DNA of 64,000 nucleotides from Progne subis subis (Eukaryota; Chordata; Aves; Passeriformes; Hirundinidae): positions 1-64,000 of the forward strand of contig JAKJHU010000532.1 in NCBI GenBank assembly GCA_022316685.1, written 5' to 3'. A program made the translations under genes and the position numbers. The notes under the pieces are model-generated. The model was given only the letters and a program-made list of their open reading frames with translations, was not told the DNA's origin and searched no databases. The first letter of the stretch is position 1, and each line of letters begins with the position of its first letter. Shown here piece by piece: positions 37,055-50,723 of this stretch.

Positions 37055-37150
37055 ATGGAATCATAGCAATGGTTTGATTTGAAAGGGACCACGGAGATCA
37101 TCTGGTTCCAACGCCCTGCCATTGGCAGGGACACCTTCTACCAGACCAGG
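37055..37150 (-). mobile_element. short CR1 3' scrap, minus strand
   Basis: ATGGAATCATAGCAATGGTTTGATTTGAAAGGGACC followed by GGTTCCAACGCCCTGCCATTGGCAGGGACACCTTCTACCAGACCAGG (key blocks AATCATAG, GAAAGGGACC, GCAGGGACACCTTC) is the antisense of the CR1 3' terminus. Only about 95 bp remain, and similarity is lost by about 37150. Confidence 0.9.
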
Positions 37151-37560
37151 TGTTAACTTCCAGTGATACACAACCCAGAACCACCTTTTAAGAAGTTGAA
37201 TGGACATTTCTTGGAAATTGGACATTATCTTATATAGGTGTGGTTAAAACACTGATTTATGTTAGTCAGGAGGATTAAAAAGCTTCTCAGGATTCTGCCC
37301 AGTCCTATTTTCTCTTCTAGCCATGGGAAGGGTTACCCCCCTTTCACATTATTTTATTTTTTTTTTTCTTCAGTGCTTGTTTATCAAAGGACTTGAATCT
37401 GTATCTATATAAAATGTTTCCCCCCTTTAACTTATGCCCATTTGATCTTTGAATGTGATAGTCACATTCTTAAATTTTCATATATGATTGCTTACATTCA
37501 GCTGTCCCAAAATCAAATCTCTCTAAAAAATTAGGCCTATAGGTAAAGAATTAATTTTAT

Positions 37561-37690
37561 TTTTTGTTGTTGTTGTTTTTGTTTTCTGCTTTGTTTTGGG
37601 TTGGGGTTTTTTTGTTTGTTTGTTTTTGTTTTTGTGGGGTTTTGTTTGTTTGTTGTTTGGTTGGGGTTTTTTGGTTTTGTTTTCTGATTG
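37561..37690. repeat. (GTTT)-rich low complexity
   Basis: GTTT, GTTTTT and GGGG/TTTT patches. The strand is almost free of A and C. Confidence 0.85.
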
Positions 37691-38812
37691 TTTGTTAGTA
37701 ATTTTTCATTCCAAACACTTCATTTCTACAAATCATTTAGCTGAACTACACAGGGTAAAACATTCTAAGGATTTGTGCACAGCACTTTGATATGGAAGGC
37801 ACAGCTGTAATTGCAAGATTTGCTCAAACAAAAGAATTGTGACAGGATATTTCAGTATTTCTTTTACCAGGTTATTTAAATCAGATGAGGAGGAGTGCAT
37901 TTAGACATGCGCCTGCAAATCAATGGTAAGTTCATGTCCAATATAGAAAAAGATGACCTATTTATTCATGCTTTATACCCCAAATCTTCTATATTGGGAG
38001 TCAAAAAACAAAACAAAGAAACAAAACCAAAAATCCCCGACTGTATTAGTTTACATTTAAGACTAGAGATCAAAATATTAGGTTTTCCAGGCTCTACACA
38101 TTCTGTCCAGTGTTTCAGCCCCTGAAGGATCTTTGAAAGCAGTGAAATTAGACCTTCTAAAGCAGAACAGAACACTTCCCCAATTTAATTTCCTATGAAT
38201 TACTGTGATACATTACTGGTTTTGGTGCTGTATAATGATTTCATTATATTTTGATTTCAAAAGACGGACTTATTTCCCAGAAACTTGAAGTATCTAGAAT
38301 ATCACACCACAGCTGCAAGGCTAGCTCTCCTTTCCTTCACCCCTAAGCCAAACCTATTTTCCTCTGGCTTGTCATTTTCAGAGCAATTTTGTTCAGTATT
38401 TTTTGTTTGTAAGTTCTTTGCTTTCATTATCCTAATACCTTTGGGGAAATAATTTTATAGTGGAAAATGAGACATAGGGATTGAACTAAATAAAGAAAAA
38501 TCACCAATGAAATGGCAAAATATGCAATAAAACTTTAACTATAAAGCATTGTAGCATCTTTGTCTGAAAGCTGGGCAACGTTGGGCTTAAAAGGAGTGCT
38601 CCTTTGCTAATGTGACTTTAGTCCTATTTTGTATTTTTCCTTGAAAAACAGAGAGAATGAGACCCATAGTAAAACCAGTCAGCTGCAGACCTGGAAGTAA
38701 TGAGTAATTAGGTTAAGTTTTACTCTTGATACTTACCACAGATCTCACAGAGGAATTAAACCATGAAACTGAAATGCATGTCCACAGTGAGCTCTTTCTG
38801 AAGACAGTCTAC

Positions 38813-38836
38813 TTTTTTTTTTTTTTTTTTTTTTTT
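38813..38836. repeat. poly-T (24)
   Basis: Uninterrupted T run. Confidence 0.9.
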
Positions 38837-39637
38837 AAATATTATCATCACTGAAAATTTCCATATGTCTTATCTACACAGAATTCTTGAAAGATGTTTG
38901 TAGACATCCTATGGGATAGGGGACATGTCAGATTGACATTAAATACCCTGTTGCAAAAGCTCAGTGGTTAAAATATATTGTAGCAGATGGCAGAGCTCTT
39001 ACTACCCCAAACAGAAAACATGGTATTTTTCCTTTTGCTTTGAAAGGAGCAGAGAAGATCCTGTTCTCCCCACTGATGTTCTTGCTCATGCTGAAGCCCT
39101 GTTCAAATCCTTCACCCCTTGGAAGCCTGAATTGCATAATCTCTTATTGGATATTATCGTCACTAATTTGAGATCATAATTGAGCAATGTGCTTTCAGGG
39201 CTGACACAAAACGTTTGGAGTCCATATGGGAGAGTTTGTCTTGCCTCACGGTGCTCTATAAAAACCAACACAAGCTTCCTTAAGCAGAACAACCAAAGCC
39301 TGGGGATGTAACACAACATTTCCATCCTTCAGAGCTAGTCAACTCGCCATAAAAACGCTGCCCACTTCTCATCTGTTCTACCCTGTCCTTTGCTAAGTTC
39401 GTGGATCATCTCTCTCTGTGTTAACTGTTACTGGCCCTCAAAGGTGTATTTGCTAAGAATAACAGTGGAGACAGTTGACTGGAGAAAAGAGAGTGTTCTA
39501 CATACTGACCTGTACTCTAGATCTCCTTCTTTGCTTCTATAGCTAGCATTATTTGACATTTTTATTCACAAATGAGGTTCTAGTAAAATAAAGATTACTT
39601 ATCTCTTTGAGTTGCTTTGGGTTTGGGTTTTTTTGGT

Positions 39638-39639
<2 letters not shown>

Positions 39640-39670
<31 letters not shown>
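39640..39670. repeat. poly-T (31)
   Basis: T run preceded by GGTTTGGGTTTTTTTGGTGG, extending the G/T-rich theme. Confidence 0.9.
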
Positions 39671-42600
39671 CCCTGGGATAAATATTTCTCTTTTTTTGAC
39701 AGCTACATTTTTTTAAAAAATGCAATAATTATAAAAAAGGATGTAAAACATTTTGCTAGCCTTTAAAAGAATAGTGAACTGTATTTCAGTTACCAAACTT
39801 TGGGGTAAACATTCAGATGAAACTTAAATATGCAATTTTACACAAAATTTTTCTTTACATAGCCAAGTATATGTTCCCAAAACAAAATTTTGACTTTACC
39901 TCCACAATTAGTTTGGTCTTCCACAGTGTTTATCAATAGAACAAAAATAAGCAAGACGTCTGTATATTTATAATATGAAATAAAGCAAACTGCTGAACAA
40001 AACCCAGTAGTCTAAGTTCTACATCCTGCATTACTTTTGGTCTTTTATCACCTGCCTTTACAAATTAAGTGGAAAACTCTGCCATCCCAATACCATAACA
40101 TTTTTGCATTCACTTTGCAAAGGCATGGATAACAGTGGGTGCACAGCAAGTGGGTATCGTGGTTGCATGGTGTCTTCATGCACATATGTTTTACCAGAGT
40201 ATCAGGCTGGGTGGACATATTAAAATAAAATACAACACATGTTTAGATTAAATTTGCCTCTATCGTGGGTCCCAATCCTGCCATTATCACCTCCCAGAAG
40301 GCTGCTGCGTTATCAGTCTCTCATTAAATGTGAGCAGTTATTTTACATCTCCCCCTTACTGCTTACATTTTAATTTTCCATACTCTCCTCGCAGTGCAGA
40401 CACCTTGTGGGCTACATGTCTGTACATGGTGGCATTTTCTTACCAAGAAGCCTGATCTGCTGGCCCACAGAGCATCACTTGATTTGTGGCTGCACACTAC
40501 CTCCACCCTCACTCATTCTCTCAATTTGGAGAGGAGAATGATGATTTCATGCAATTTAAAGGTGTTTCACCAGGGGTGCATTTGCTCCAACAAGCTGTGA
40601 GTATAATGATAGCCGACCCCTCCACATTGCTTGAGGCCTCCCCCTGGATAAATCCCGTTGTCTGCATTGGCAATCTTCTTCCTTTGGCACAAAGTGCTGG
40701 CATACAGAATTCACTATCATGCTGATAATTCAGTAAACAGTGAAATTAAATCTTCTGACAGTCTCCTGTGGGAATTTCACTAACCATAGGCCCGATTATA
40801 GAACTTCATTGCAACTACAGCCCAGGGATGTTGTTTATCTGCCTTATGGAAAACATGTTCTCCACTTTCTTTGCTAGTAGGATGGTCTGTTCTCCACAGG
40901 TTTACTTGTGCTTCCCATCTCTTCACAGGGGATGTTTGTTTTTCCCAGGACTTTGAGCACCTAAGAGCTTCCAAACAGATATCAGGATTTGGGTATTTAA
41001 CCTCCACATGTGTTGCAGAAGGACACAGTCCGCTATCATGGTGCACTGAAATGTGTGCAGGAAATTCAGATATGTCTGGCTATATAACAGCAAGTCATAT
41101 TTACAATCCATGACTAGCTTGGTACAAGTGAAAGACTTTAACTTTAGATCCACCAAAAGGAAAAGTCCAACTGCAAAGAGTCACTTGAAAACTCATCCAA
41201 TAAAGGGGAAAAGGGAAAAGAAAGTGAGGAAAGTTTGGAGTGAATTCCACAGCACTGCTAAAATGCTTATGGCTGGTGGAGAGAAATCCATGAAACAATA
41301 GGGAAATTGGTAGGTTTGTAAGGCAGAAGTAGCATCAAAGGATGTCTATTTGTCAGGGCCTGAAAAGGCAGATCTTGTCAATGGTGGTCTGGGAGAAGCT
41401 ACATTGCACCTGGATATTTAGGAAATATTCCGAGACCCATTTTAAGATTGGAGAGAAGAGAGCAATCAGTGTGGTTAATCTGGTTAATACACATGGAGGC
41501 TGTGGTTTAAAATATGAAGATTTCCAAGAATAAGATTACAGGATCTGCAATCTGTGCCAGTGGAAAGAGAAGAGAAAGTAGGTTTACCTCTGAGAGGGGA
41601 TGGCATAGTGTAGGGTGTGTCTTTGAGGAGCTGAGAAGAAAGAGGTGAGAGCAAACAGTGCAATAACCCTTTATGATACCACCAATTACTGCATGGGAAG
41701 AGTCAGGGAAATGAGTCAGTAAATGAGATCCTCACTAGCCTGAGGTGTAAAATGAATAATGGCTATATCAGGAAAAGAACCAGTTCTATTGAGGAGTGGA
41801 CACATATCAAAGAAAATAAAAATTTAAGGAAGCTTCTCTGGAGAAAAAAAATTAACAAATTAATAATAAAAAATATATTATTTCTCCTTTCAAATGCACT
41901 TGCAAAAAGCAGAAGTGATTTAAACCTATATTTGAACCTATAGAAGAATGTGTTTGCAACACTTTATCATGGATCTTCAGCTTGGTGTTTCTTTGATCAC
42001 ACTGGCTGAGGTGAACCGTGTTTTTTCCCTGCAGGCACTGTTTTCAAAGAGTAGAAAGTTCGAAGAGGTTGGAGTGGAGCAGAGGCAAGCTGTCCTGTGT
42101 TATAGGGCAACATCTCAGGTGTCCCATGAAATGAGACCTCTGACCATTCCCTGTTGTGGGATTTCACCAAGGTGAAGCTCAGGCTGGCCTTGTATTTTCA
42201 TCTCTTCTGGCAGAGGAGACAGCACTGAGGTGTGGGAGTTGGCAGATCAGCTTGGTGTTTTTCAGGGGGAAAGATCTTCAGCTCCCTTCTGGCTTCTAGG
42301 CTGCAAAGATGCCAAAGAAGAACCTAAATGCTTAAAATGAGAAAGTGGTTTTGCTGTGCAAGACATGAGTGTGGCCTAAAGAATGTTTACATGGAACCAT
42401 AGGAACAAAACTGAGCCTTTCTAGAGACTCCTGCTGAGAACATTCCTGAGCAAATTCAGCTGCAAATGTCAACACACTAATTCCACCTGTGGAGACAAAA
42501 AAAGCCAAACATGACTGTGATCATATCAGTCCCTTGGGCTGTGGGACTTGAAAACCTTCTTCAGCCATGTGGTTGAATGGGCCAAGGATGTTCCAGGCTG

Positions 42601-45099
42601 CCTTTGACACCTTTTTCTTCCACAACCTCCTCCAGGTGCAATGTCATCAAAGAATAAGGAGAATATTTTGTGCATTGTTCAGTCACTGTTCATGACTACT
42701 CCTGAAGCTACTGAATTGTGGTGGACTTGTTTCAGTGCCAGGGCTCTTTTGCTGGCCTGGATTCTCAAGGTGCTTTGAGACTGAGACTGCCACCCTGTGC
42801 CAATCCACAAACTGAACAGGCATTTTGGCCCCAACTTTTCAGGATCAATCCACACAGGTAGTCAGGGAGGCTGACCAAATTCTTTGTCATTTTTTCTCTG
42901 CCAAGGTAGAGACTGGTAGGGACTGACTGATCCTTTTCAAACTTAGATGGAAGCCAGATATCCTGCGTGAATTGGCCTGAAATGCTCAGTTAAAGAAGGT
43001 TCATACTTCAAGGGACAAATCAAATGAGATATATTAAACTAAAAACAACAGGTCAATATATTTTTAAAACCCTTTGGAAGTTCGTACAAGTTCAAAAGGG
43101 TACTCATGAAACTAGAATTTGGTGTCTGTACCAAACTCTTTACTTGCAATGTCTTATCCAGCTTCTTTCTCTGGGCATTAGGAAAACCTCAGCTGTGTAC
43201 ATATGGGAGACAGAGCTGGAGCTTAAACTGTCTGTGTTCGTAGGTGCATTTAGTGTCTTTTGCAGAGATTTCCGTCATGTTACCACACCATCAGTATCTT
43301 CCCAGCCCTGCTACACCCGTGTGTACTTCTGCAGAAGTTCTCAAAGAAACTGCTAGAGCTCAACCTGTTGATCTCTCCCTTTCCTTCCCAGCCTCTTCAA
43401 CCAATTTACCTCCTACAGAATAAAATCTGGCTCACAAATCGAGCCTGGAGAGAAATCAGATTACATAAAACATCATCTAGAATGTAATATTACTTTTTAT
43501 CAATTTCTGCTGCATAGTTTTAGTCGGGTCAGTCCTTGTTATTACTGCCCACAGATCCTATTGTTAATTTTTGTAAGACTTGGATTATCAATAATGATGG
43601 TACTGTTTTTAACTGTCTGAAGGATCTGATTACTTATAGACTTTTGAAGCCAAGTGGAAGCATCCACTTAGACAGTTCTTAACTATTACTTGTTCCTATC
43701 TGGCATCTTCTTCAAGTAAACAAAAACAAAAACAACCAAAAAAACCTTTTTCTTTAAATAATAAGGACACTGATAAAACTACCTCCAAAGTACCTGCTCG
43801 TACCTGGAAACAAGGATTAGTGTATACCAAACACCATATGCCTAGGAAAAAGATGTCATTGCTAAATTTGCATCTCTTCCCTCACTCAACTGCTCTCTCA
43901 GTTCTGGTGAGAATGTTCCTGATTTTCCAGGGCAATGACATCTGGTTTCTCAGTGACCAAGTGACATGGGGTAAGCATTTGTGCACTGACTAGCTTTTTA
44001 CCACATGTATAGGATATTGCTCTGGTCTCTCCACTGCTGTCAGGAGTGTGATCATAAATTAATAATGATAATTGTTGTGATACACTTCACCTGTTGCTGT
44101 TTTCCCATGTACTTGAAGGAACAACACCAGGCACATGTACAGCAGATTATGCTTACTCCAAAACAAGGCAGGCAGGGATTTCTGGAGTGCCTCTTTTAGT
44201 TTTACAGGTCTCTTTGAAGGTGATTAAGCTCCACTTTTCCATTTTGGATCCCTCCCCTTAAGAAGTGTCACCCAACTTTGATAGCAGCACAGTGAGGAAC
44301 TGATGCAGAGGAGATGACTTTCAGGAAAGGTTAAGGAAAAAAAATCTGTTTACCAGACAACAATTGATATTCCTCCATTCTGACATGTTGACCGTTTAAG
44401 AGTAAGGCAGGAAGCCAACTGTTGACTTGCAGTACCTAGCTATGAGTTAGGGCTTGGAGGGAATGTGTCCTATCTTTGGAACAGCTGACTTTGTTGGAAG
44501 TTTCAAAAGTGTGTTTGCACTATAGCTAGACCTTGGGTACTTGGCCTTATGGTACAGTGTGATGAAATTACTGGCATCCTTCATGACTTGCACGTGTATT
44601 ATGAGTAGACTTTTTAAACTTCAGTCTATGAGGGGTCTGTAGAAATAAAAGGGGGCAATTAATAATTATGGAAGGGGATCCATCAGGGTATGAAGATGCT
44701 GTGGAAGAAATGCTGCACTCTTATAGGAAACTCATTAGCCTCTGCAAGTGTGGGTTTGGTCCTTCTTGCTGGCTTTCCTGATTTTAGCCTGAGATCTGGA
44801 TTTTCTCTCTAGCCTGTGACTAAGAAATCACTTCAGCAGATGCTGCTTGGTAAGGAAATAAAGTCTGGTTCCTCTCTGGCTCTCCAAAAATTTGCCTCAA
44901 AACTTATGACATCAAATTGTTTGTGATGGCGAGCAAGTTTCTACCCTTTACATCTTTTGGAGACACCAGAATTCTTTCCTGCTGTTATTTTATTCTTATT
45001 CTTCTTAATTGTGACAGTGGCAAGGAACTTGATAGTTCCTTCTCCATAAAAAAAAAATGCCAGTGAACAGGACAGAAATATCTATCAATGATGAGATTT

Positions 45100-45755
45100 A
45101 GAATCACAGAATTATAGAACAGCCTGAGTTGGAAGGGATCCATCAAGTCTAGTTCCTGGTCATGCACAGGACAACCCCAAAAATCACACCATGCTCCCAA
45201 GAGTATTGTCCAAATACTTCTTGTACTCAAGACAGGCTTGATGCTGTATCCACTTCCCTGGGGAGCATGTTACAGTGCCCAACTAACCTATGGAAATTTT
45301 TTTCAGTGCCCCTCCTCTTCCCCTCACCAGGAAGCTGCAGAACTGCAGTGAGGTCTCCCCTCAGTCTCCTCCATCTCAATAGACTAAATGCCCTCAGCTG
45401 CTCCTCACAGAGCTTCTCCTCAAGGCTTTTCACCACCCTTGTGGCCCTTCTTTACACACTCTCTAATGGTTTAACATCTTTTTTATGTTGTGGTGTCCAG
45501 AACTGCACACAATATTCCAGGTGAGGCCACCCCAGAGCAGAGCAGAGCAGGACAAGCCCTGGCCTGGCTGGCCATGCTGGGCCTGGTGCCCCCAGGACAG
45601 GGATGTCCCTCCTGGCTCCAGGGCTCTGCTGGCTCAGATCCAACCTTCTGTCGACCATGGGCCGCTTTCCATATCACTGTTTTTGAGTGTATCATTCCTA
45701 GTCAGTCCATATGTCCAGGGCTGCCCCACCCTAGGTACAGCATGAATACTATTTT
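45100..45755 (-). mobile_element. CR1 LINE 3' part, about 0.65 kb, minus strand
   Basis: The left edge, AGAATCACAGAATTATAGAACAGCCTGAGTTGGAAGGGATCC, is the antisense of the CR1 3' terminus with its ATTCT-type octamer repeat, so the 3' end is complete. Further right, the minus strand encodes the RT C-terminal region: [22 protein letters not shown] (about 45458-45525), a hallmark of CR1 ORF2. The 45300-45480 part is the antisense of the conserved 3' region (CCATCTCAATAGACTAAATGCCCTCAGCTGCTC, CACCACCCTTGTGGCCCTTC). The piece is 5'-truncated by about 45755, the common fate of CR1. It is the least diverged CR1 in the window by eye. Confidence 0.92.
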
Positions 45756-46745
45756 TCTTGATCACTGATTTCCACCCAGTAATGAATACGTCTTTTACTC
45801 AGAGTTTATTGAGGTTCTTGAGAGATTACTCATGACTGCCAAAATATTGAATGGCCCTTCAGCCACATCTGCATGAACTATATCTGGACCTGAGCATACT
45901 CAAGCAGCCCAAGGGCAGCAGCTTGGAGAAAATAATGAGAACAGAACCTACTGGACACCAGACAAAAAGGCATAGAAGAGTGGCCTCTGTCCAGATTCAA
46001 ACCCCATACACTAAGGTGAAGAAAGGATTAGATCCAATGCCAGGCAAAAGGCTTGTTCAGACCTTAATTGGAGTTATATTACTGCTCCTTAGGGTTGGTA
46101 TCACACAGCACTGGGAGTTCCTTCAGAATGTTCCACCAGGGAAATAAAAACAATTAGTGACTAGATTTGATAAGTGCTCACCTCAGCCCTGCTCTAAGTA
46201 AGCTCTTCCATGACTTTCCACTGAGGCTCCTGTGACAGTGTGATTGATGCCCAAGGGGCCTTTCCAAAATGCGGGTGAGGTGGGAAATCTTCTGGATGTG
46301 AAAACTAATGCCACTGCATGGTTTGAAAAGGAGGCCCTGAAAGAACTTCCAGCACCTGCCAGGTGGTGGGAAAAGGTGGCAGGAGGAAACAAGGTGAGGA
46401 CAAGTAGCCTCCAAAACAACATATATGATGGTCAGCAAGTTCCTGCACAGCTGCCAGGACATTTCAGCAGCAGTTTCCTTGGGTGGCAAAGAGGTTTTTT
46501 GGGGTCTGCTATGTGTCTTGACATCATGCTGTGACTACCATTTCTTCTCTCCTCAGCATTACAGCTAGCCCTATCAATCCTTGTGGTGCCTTAAACCCCC
46601 AAGTATTTAATGACCAGGCCTTGAAATCAGCTCCACTCAGACTCCACTCCACTCCATTTGCAGGAATGTTTGCAAGTTCATTTATTTGTTGACTTGCAGT
46701 TTCAAATTATTAGCAGATTCATGTCTCCAGCCCACTGATTTCCAA
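45756..46745. other. unique non-coding DNA
   Basis: Three 96-103-codon frames on both strands (45851-46147, 46178-46489, 46244-46534) overlap each other or lie adjacent, with no recognisable domain. No repeat family recognised. Confidence 0.45.
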
Positions 46746-47035
46746 AGGAAAAACCACAAAAAAACCCACAAAAAACAAAAAACAACAACAACAACAAAAC
46801 ACAAAAAACCCAAACCAAACCAAACCAAACAAAAAAAACACCCAAAAAAACCCACCAAACCAAAACAAAACAAAACAAAAAAAAAACCCACCAAACCACA
46901 CACAAAAACAACAAACCAACCAAATCAACCAAACCAAACCAAACCAAACCAAACCAAACCAAACCAAACCAAACCAAACAACAAACAAACAGGCCAATAA
47001 ACCAAAAAAACCCAAATCAAAAAAACCTGAGAAAA
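46746..47035. repeat. A/C-rich array with (AACCA)n core
   Basis: About 290 bp without G or T apart from isolated bases. It has CAAAA, CCAAAC and CAACAA units and, at 46929-46979, about ten near-perfect AACCA pentamers. Frames reading Lys/Pro/Thr/Gln/Asn (plus) and Trp/Phe/Val/Gly (minus) through it are spurious. Confidence 0.95.
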
Positions 47036-50000
47036 AGTCCAAATAATTAATAATTAATTTTTTCTTTTTCTTTCTTTTTTTTTTTAATAATGAAGCATTT
47101 TAGGGTACTGTTATGCTTTAGTACATAGTTAAATCTGAGTTTTCTGAAGCAGAAATTTTGCCTTATCCTGAATGAAATCCTGCAGGAAAACCAAGGTTAG
47201 CGTGTGTGTAGAAAATTGGAGGAAGTAGGTTTTTTTAAAAAGCAAAGTATCTAAGCATGATTATCAAAAGGAAAGATAAGAAAAAGAGTGCTAGTTATTG
47301 CCAGATACTAGGTGTACCTCTGGTCATGGCTGCTCTTTGCTTTTTTGAGCAGCTTTTGCCTAGGACCTTCTGAGTAGGGTTTCTGAATTTTCCATGCATT
47401 TGCAGTTGGAGGGGAACTGGCATTACCTCTGTTCATCCCATTGATGGGGCAGAAAAGCCCTGTTTCACACCACAGTACAGCCACAGTCAGATATGAAACC
47501 AGATCACAGAGGCATCGTGTCTCACCACTGGCCACATTCCGCTTCTGAGTTTGAAAGAATTTGGCTGCATGGCCCTTGAGGCAGGACATTCCAATCTGCA
47601 TGGTGTGCCTGTGCCTTTGTAAACCTGGTGGGCCACCATATTCACCAGCCCCCCAGGCTCTTACAAAAGTTGTTGAAAAGTCTGAAATGTAAAGTGTTTT
47701 ATTGTGAAATCTCTGATGCAGCCTCTGCAATTTGGAGCTATTCTATATGGTATTGCTAGAGCTCTCACTATGATATATTTTAGAATAATGAGACATCAAT
47801 TCTCAGAAAAGAGGCTGTTTAAAAACATTCCTAATTTGATAGGTTGCGCAGATAAATTAGTTCATTCAACGCAACTTTTGCCATTTATGCTTGTGGTGGG
47901 ACAGGTGTTGTGTCTCCTGTCTTTGAGATTCTCCCTTTGCTTCTAGGAATAACTGGTGTATTAGGCATTGTTCTTTATCAACTGAGCTTTAGTTCTTAGA
48001 ATCAGGAATACGTAAACTTCCAAACAATATGGGATTGTTTGGAAATTAGATGGATCAAAATAAAACCTGTTGCACACTGGATGTTTCAAAAATATCAGGT
48101 CCTTCTGGCTTCACCCAGAGTGATGGAGGGCCAAGCCCCAAGTGATGCCAGCATTCAGTGATGCCTGTAGGACCACAGCTTTGCCAGTAACTTCTGCTCT
48201 AGTTCTCTCGCTGCACAGAAAACAATACAGGGGAAAAAGCTTTTCTCCCTTCCCCTTACTCCTAACCCATCCAGACCTGTAGTGAGAGATGATCTGACCA
48301 TTTCTTTTGTGTTAAAGGGAAGAGATGATCCCAGGATCCTGGTCAGTGGCCAGGAATACCCAAAACAACAGAGGCTTTGTACAGAGGAGAGGCTGAGTTC
48401 CTCCAGGAACAGAAAAGCAGCTGCTGCTGGGACAGTAGGACTTTTTGTTCCTGCATAAGACTGTCCATTTAACTGTGGACAAATTTGTGTATAAATTTGA
48501 TGGTCAGATATGGATCAAATAGAGCCCACAGCAGACCCACTTTGCAGCAGCATCCCTAGAGATGCCAGTGTCTGCATAGGTAATGAGAACCATATCTTGA
48601 GCTGCAGGGTGAAGAGAATTGCTCATGGCTGCTGCTATGCATCTGCTCTGCTGTGAAAGGAGCTTTCATCTCTATGCCTAGTGATCAAGAAAACAAAACA
48701 AAAGAATACAAAACAAAACAACCAACCAACCAACCAAACAAACAAACAAACAAATCACAACAAAAAAGCTTCATTACCTTTGCCAGAAATCACCTCCTCT
48801 GGTCTCCTGTGTGGAACAGGTGGTGGATATGGTAGATTTTATTGTTTATAGTGAGAAACTAAATTCCTGTAAGTGGGTTATTTTGGTGTGTTTTAATTTT
48901 GTAAATAATCTTTCACCCTAGTACCCCAAGAGCATGAGCAGCCACTGACAAATGAGTAAAAGTGCCTTAATTATGTACATGATGAATTGAATACCACTAT
49001 ATTTAACAAAAAAATCCCTTCTGCAAGGATTGTGTGGTGGTGTTCAAAGGGATGGTGGTTTTAAGAAAAGTTGGAGGTTAAGAAAAAGAAATTAGGTCTG
49101 TTAAGCCTTGGAGAAGTGTTGAGCTAAAATGGCTAAGAACTGAGGTGGAGGAAAAATACATTTAAGTACTTTTAGATGAACCATTGTGGTTTTGCAGTTA
49201 ATCCTAAGAATTGAGGAGAGGAGAATGGAGATGGGCACAAACATTCCAGATATACAGGGATCATGCAGTTGTAGGAGAGAGTAAGAATGCAAATTATGGA
49301 GCCAGTGGAAGATGCTTATGCTCCTATTGCTCATGCTCCTATTTGCTCAACAATCCCTTGAGTGGATTTGACTGTAGAAGAATCCCCCAAAAAATTTCTT
49401 AGCATCAGGACCAGAAGAGGCTGAAACCTTTAAAGAAAAGCACAATCTGCTCTAGAGCCAGCAAACGGAGCAGGGAAACATCCAGGCAGAGCATTTTGTG
49501 GACAAGTGGCTCCTCTGGAGAGGTGTGATTAACTATGACCTTGTAAGTGGTTCATCAAAAGATTTCTAGAGTGGGTTGGAGTATGGCTGCTGGAACACAA
49601 AACTGACATGTCCAGTCCACACTGGTGGATGAGCACATGAGCAAGAATGTTCTGTTCATGTCATGAGTAATTCAGCTGAGGGCTCTACATCTGAAAAAAT
49701 CAGGTCCCAGTGCTTTAATATGGTGGTGTGAGTTTGGAAACATCCTAAACATCAAGTCATCTCTGAAATGATGACTTTGATGGATAAAGACCTCAGTTGC
49801 TCTGCTTGGACATAAGAACATTTGTGAAATTCTGTAGGACTCTGAGTTCTGCACAGGAAAATAGAGATGAAGAACACAATTCTGCTGCAAATTCACATTA
49901 AGCTTTCATTCCACCTAAGCCCCAGGGAGTACAAGGGAGTTTACACTGTTCTGTCAGGAATCTGCGACCCAGTGAACAACAACAGCTGGACATGTTGAGG

Positions 50001-50475
50001 CTGATGTCAGCTTCTGGATCGTCTCCTTTGGCAGACTGAGTCACTGCTCTCAAAATGATCCTCTGCACCAAGTGGGTGGAGTACAGGACACTCAGGACTG
50101 CAAGGTAAAACTGTTCATGGATTGTCCTGGTCCTCTGTCAGAGGGGACCTCTGTTTTGTGAAGCCTTTTCTCCCTGCATGCCTGAGTGGTAAAGAGTGAG
50201 AAGGGTTTTCTCATCTCAGCAATCAGATTTATGTTTTTACCCTATAAATATGCCTCTCAGATAACCCCTGTACTTACAGGTTTCAATCTAGTTTCAGATT
50301 TGGTCCCCAAACCGCCATAGAAAAGCAAAAATAATGTTAGGCAAACCATGGATTGAATGACATGCGAGACCCAAAAAGTCACATTTGGCAGGGCTGGGGC
50401 CTGGACTGGTGTCTTGGACTCTAGCTCACAGCTTGCTGAACTACTTTTGTATTCCACTGTGAAGGTGAATCACGC
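47036..50475. other. unique AT-rich non-coding DNA with one CAAA array
   Basis: The 140-codon minus frame at 47308-47730 has no recognisable domain and no splice context, and I do not call it. The (CCAA/CAAA)n patch lies at 48684-48768. Nothing else identified. Confidence 0.5.
48684..48768. repeat. (CAAAA)n/(CCAA)n/(CAAA)n compound microsatellite
   Basis: Three related A/C units follow one another: CAAAA, then four CCAA, then five CAAA. Confidence 0.9.
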
Positions 50476-50617
50476 TGAAAAAACCCCATATAACAAGTTC
50501 TTTGTTTCTCCCGAGATTCAGGTGGTTTTAGAGTCCTTTGCCTTCTGCAAAGCCCTGAGCTGGATGCAAGAAAGAGACGGAGTCTTCATATTCTGATTTT
50601 CAAGTTTGCGCACTTTG

Positions 50618-50623
50618 TTTATT
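50618..50623 (-). terminator. AATAAA poly(A) signal of the LTR
   Basis: AATAAA on the minus strand. Cleavage would be expected near 50597-50605 (…AAAATCA), which would mark the R/U5 junction. Confidence 0.6.
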
Positions 50624-50717
50624 GTTTCTTATCTTACAATTCTCTCAGTGCCCAACAGAGGTCTGTGCAGCTGCTCGGGCATCTGGTGACTCCCCCTGCA
50701 CTGGGCTGTTGCTGTCT

Positions 50718-50723
50718 CTTATA
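50718..50723 (-). promoter_or_regulatory. TATA-like box of the LTR
   Basis: TATAAG on the minus strand, followed by GAGACAGCAAC. The start site would fall near 50690-50695. Placed before AATAAA at the distance expected for an LTR R region. Confidence 0.5.

Larger units (their letters stand above)
37151..45099. other. unique AT-rich non-coding DNA with homopolymers
   Basis: Contains a G/T-rich patch (37561-37690), T24 (38813-38836), T31 (39640-39670) and an A/C patch (43717-43748). No gene or transposon recognised. The small frames (at most 110 codons, 43024-43356) carry no domain. The 40.4-41.3 kb part has many overlapping frames on both strands, none recognisable. Confidence 0.5.

Noticed and set aside
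46682..47042. Trp/Phe/Val/Gly and Lys/Pro/Thr frames of 73-107 codons
   Set aside because: Translations of the A/C-rich array; no conserved protein.
47308..47730. 140-codon minus frame
   Set aside because: No recognisable motif, repeat family or splice context; kept out of the gene list.
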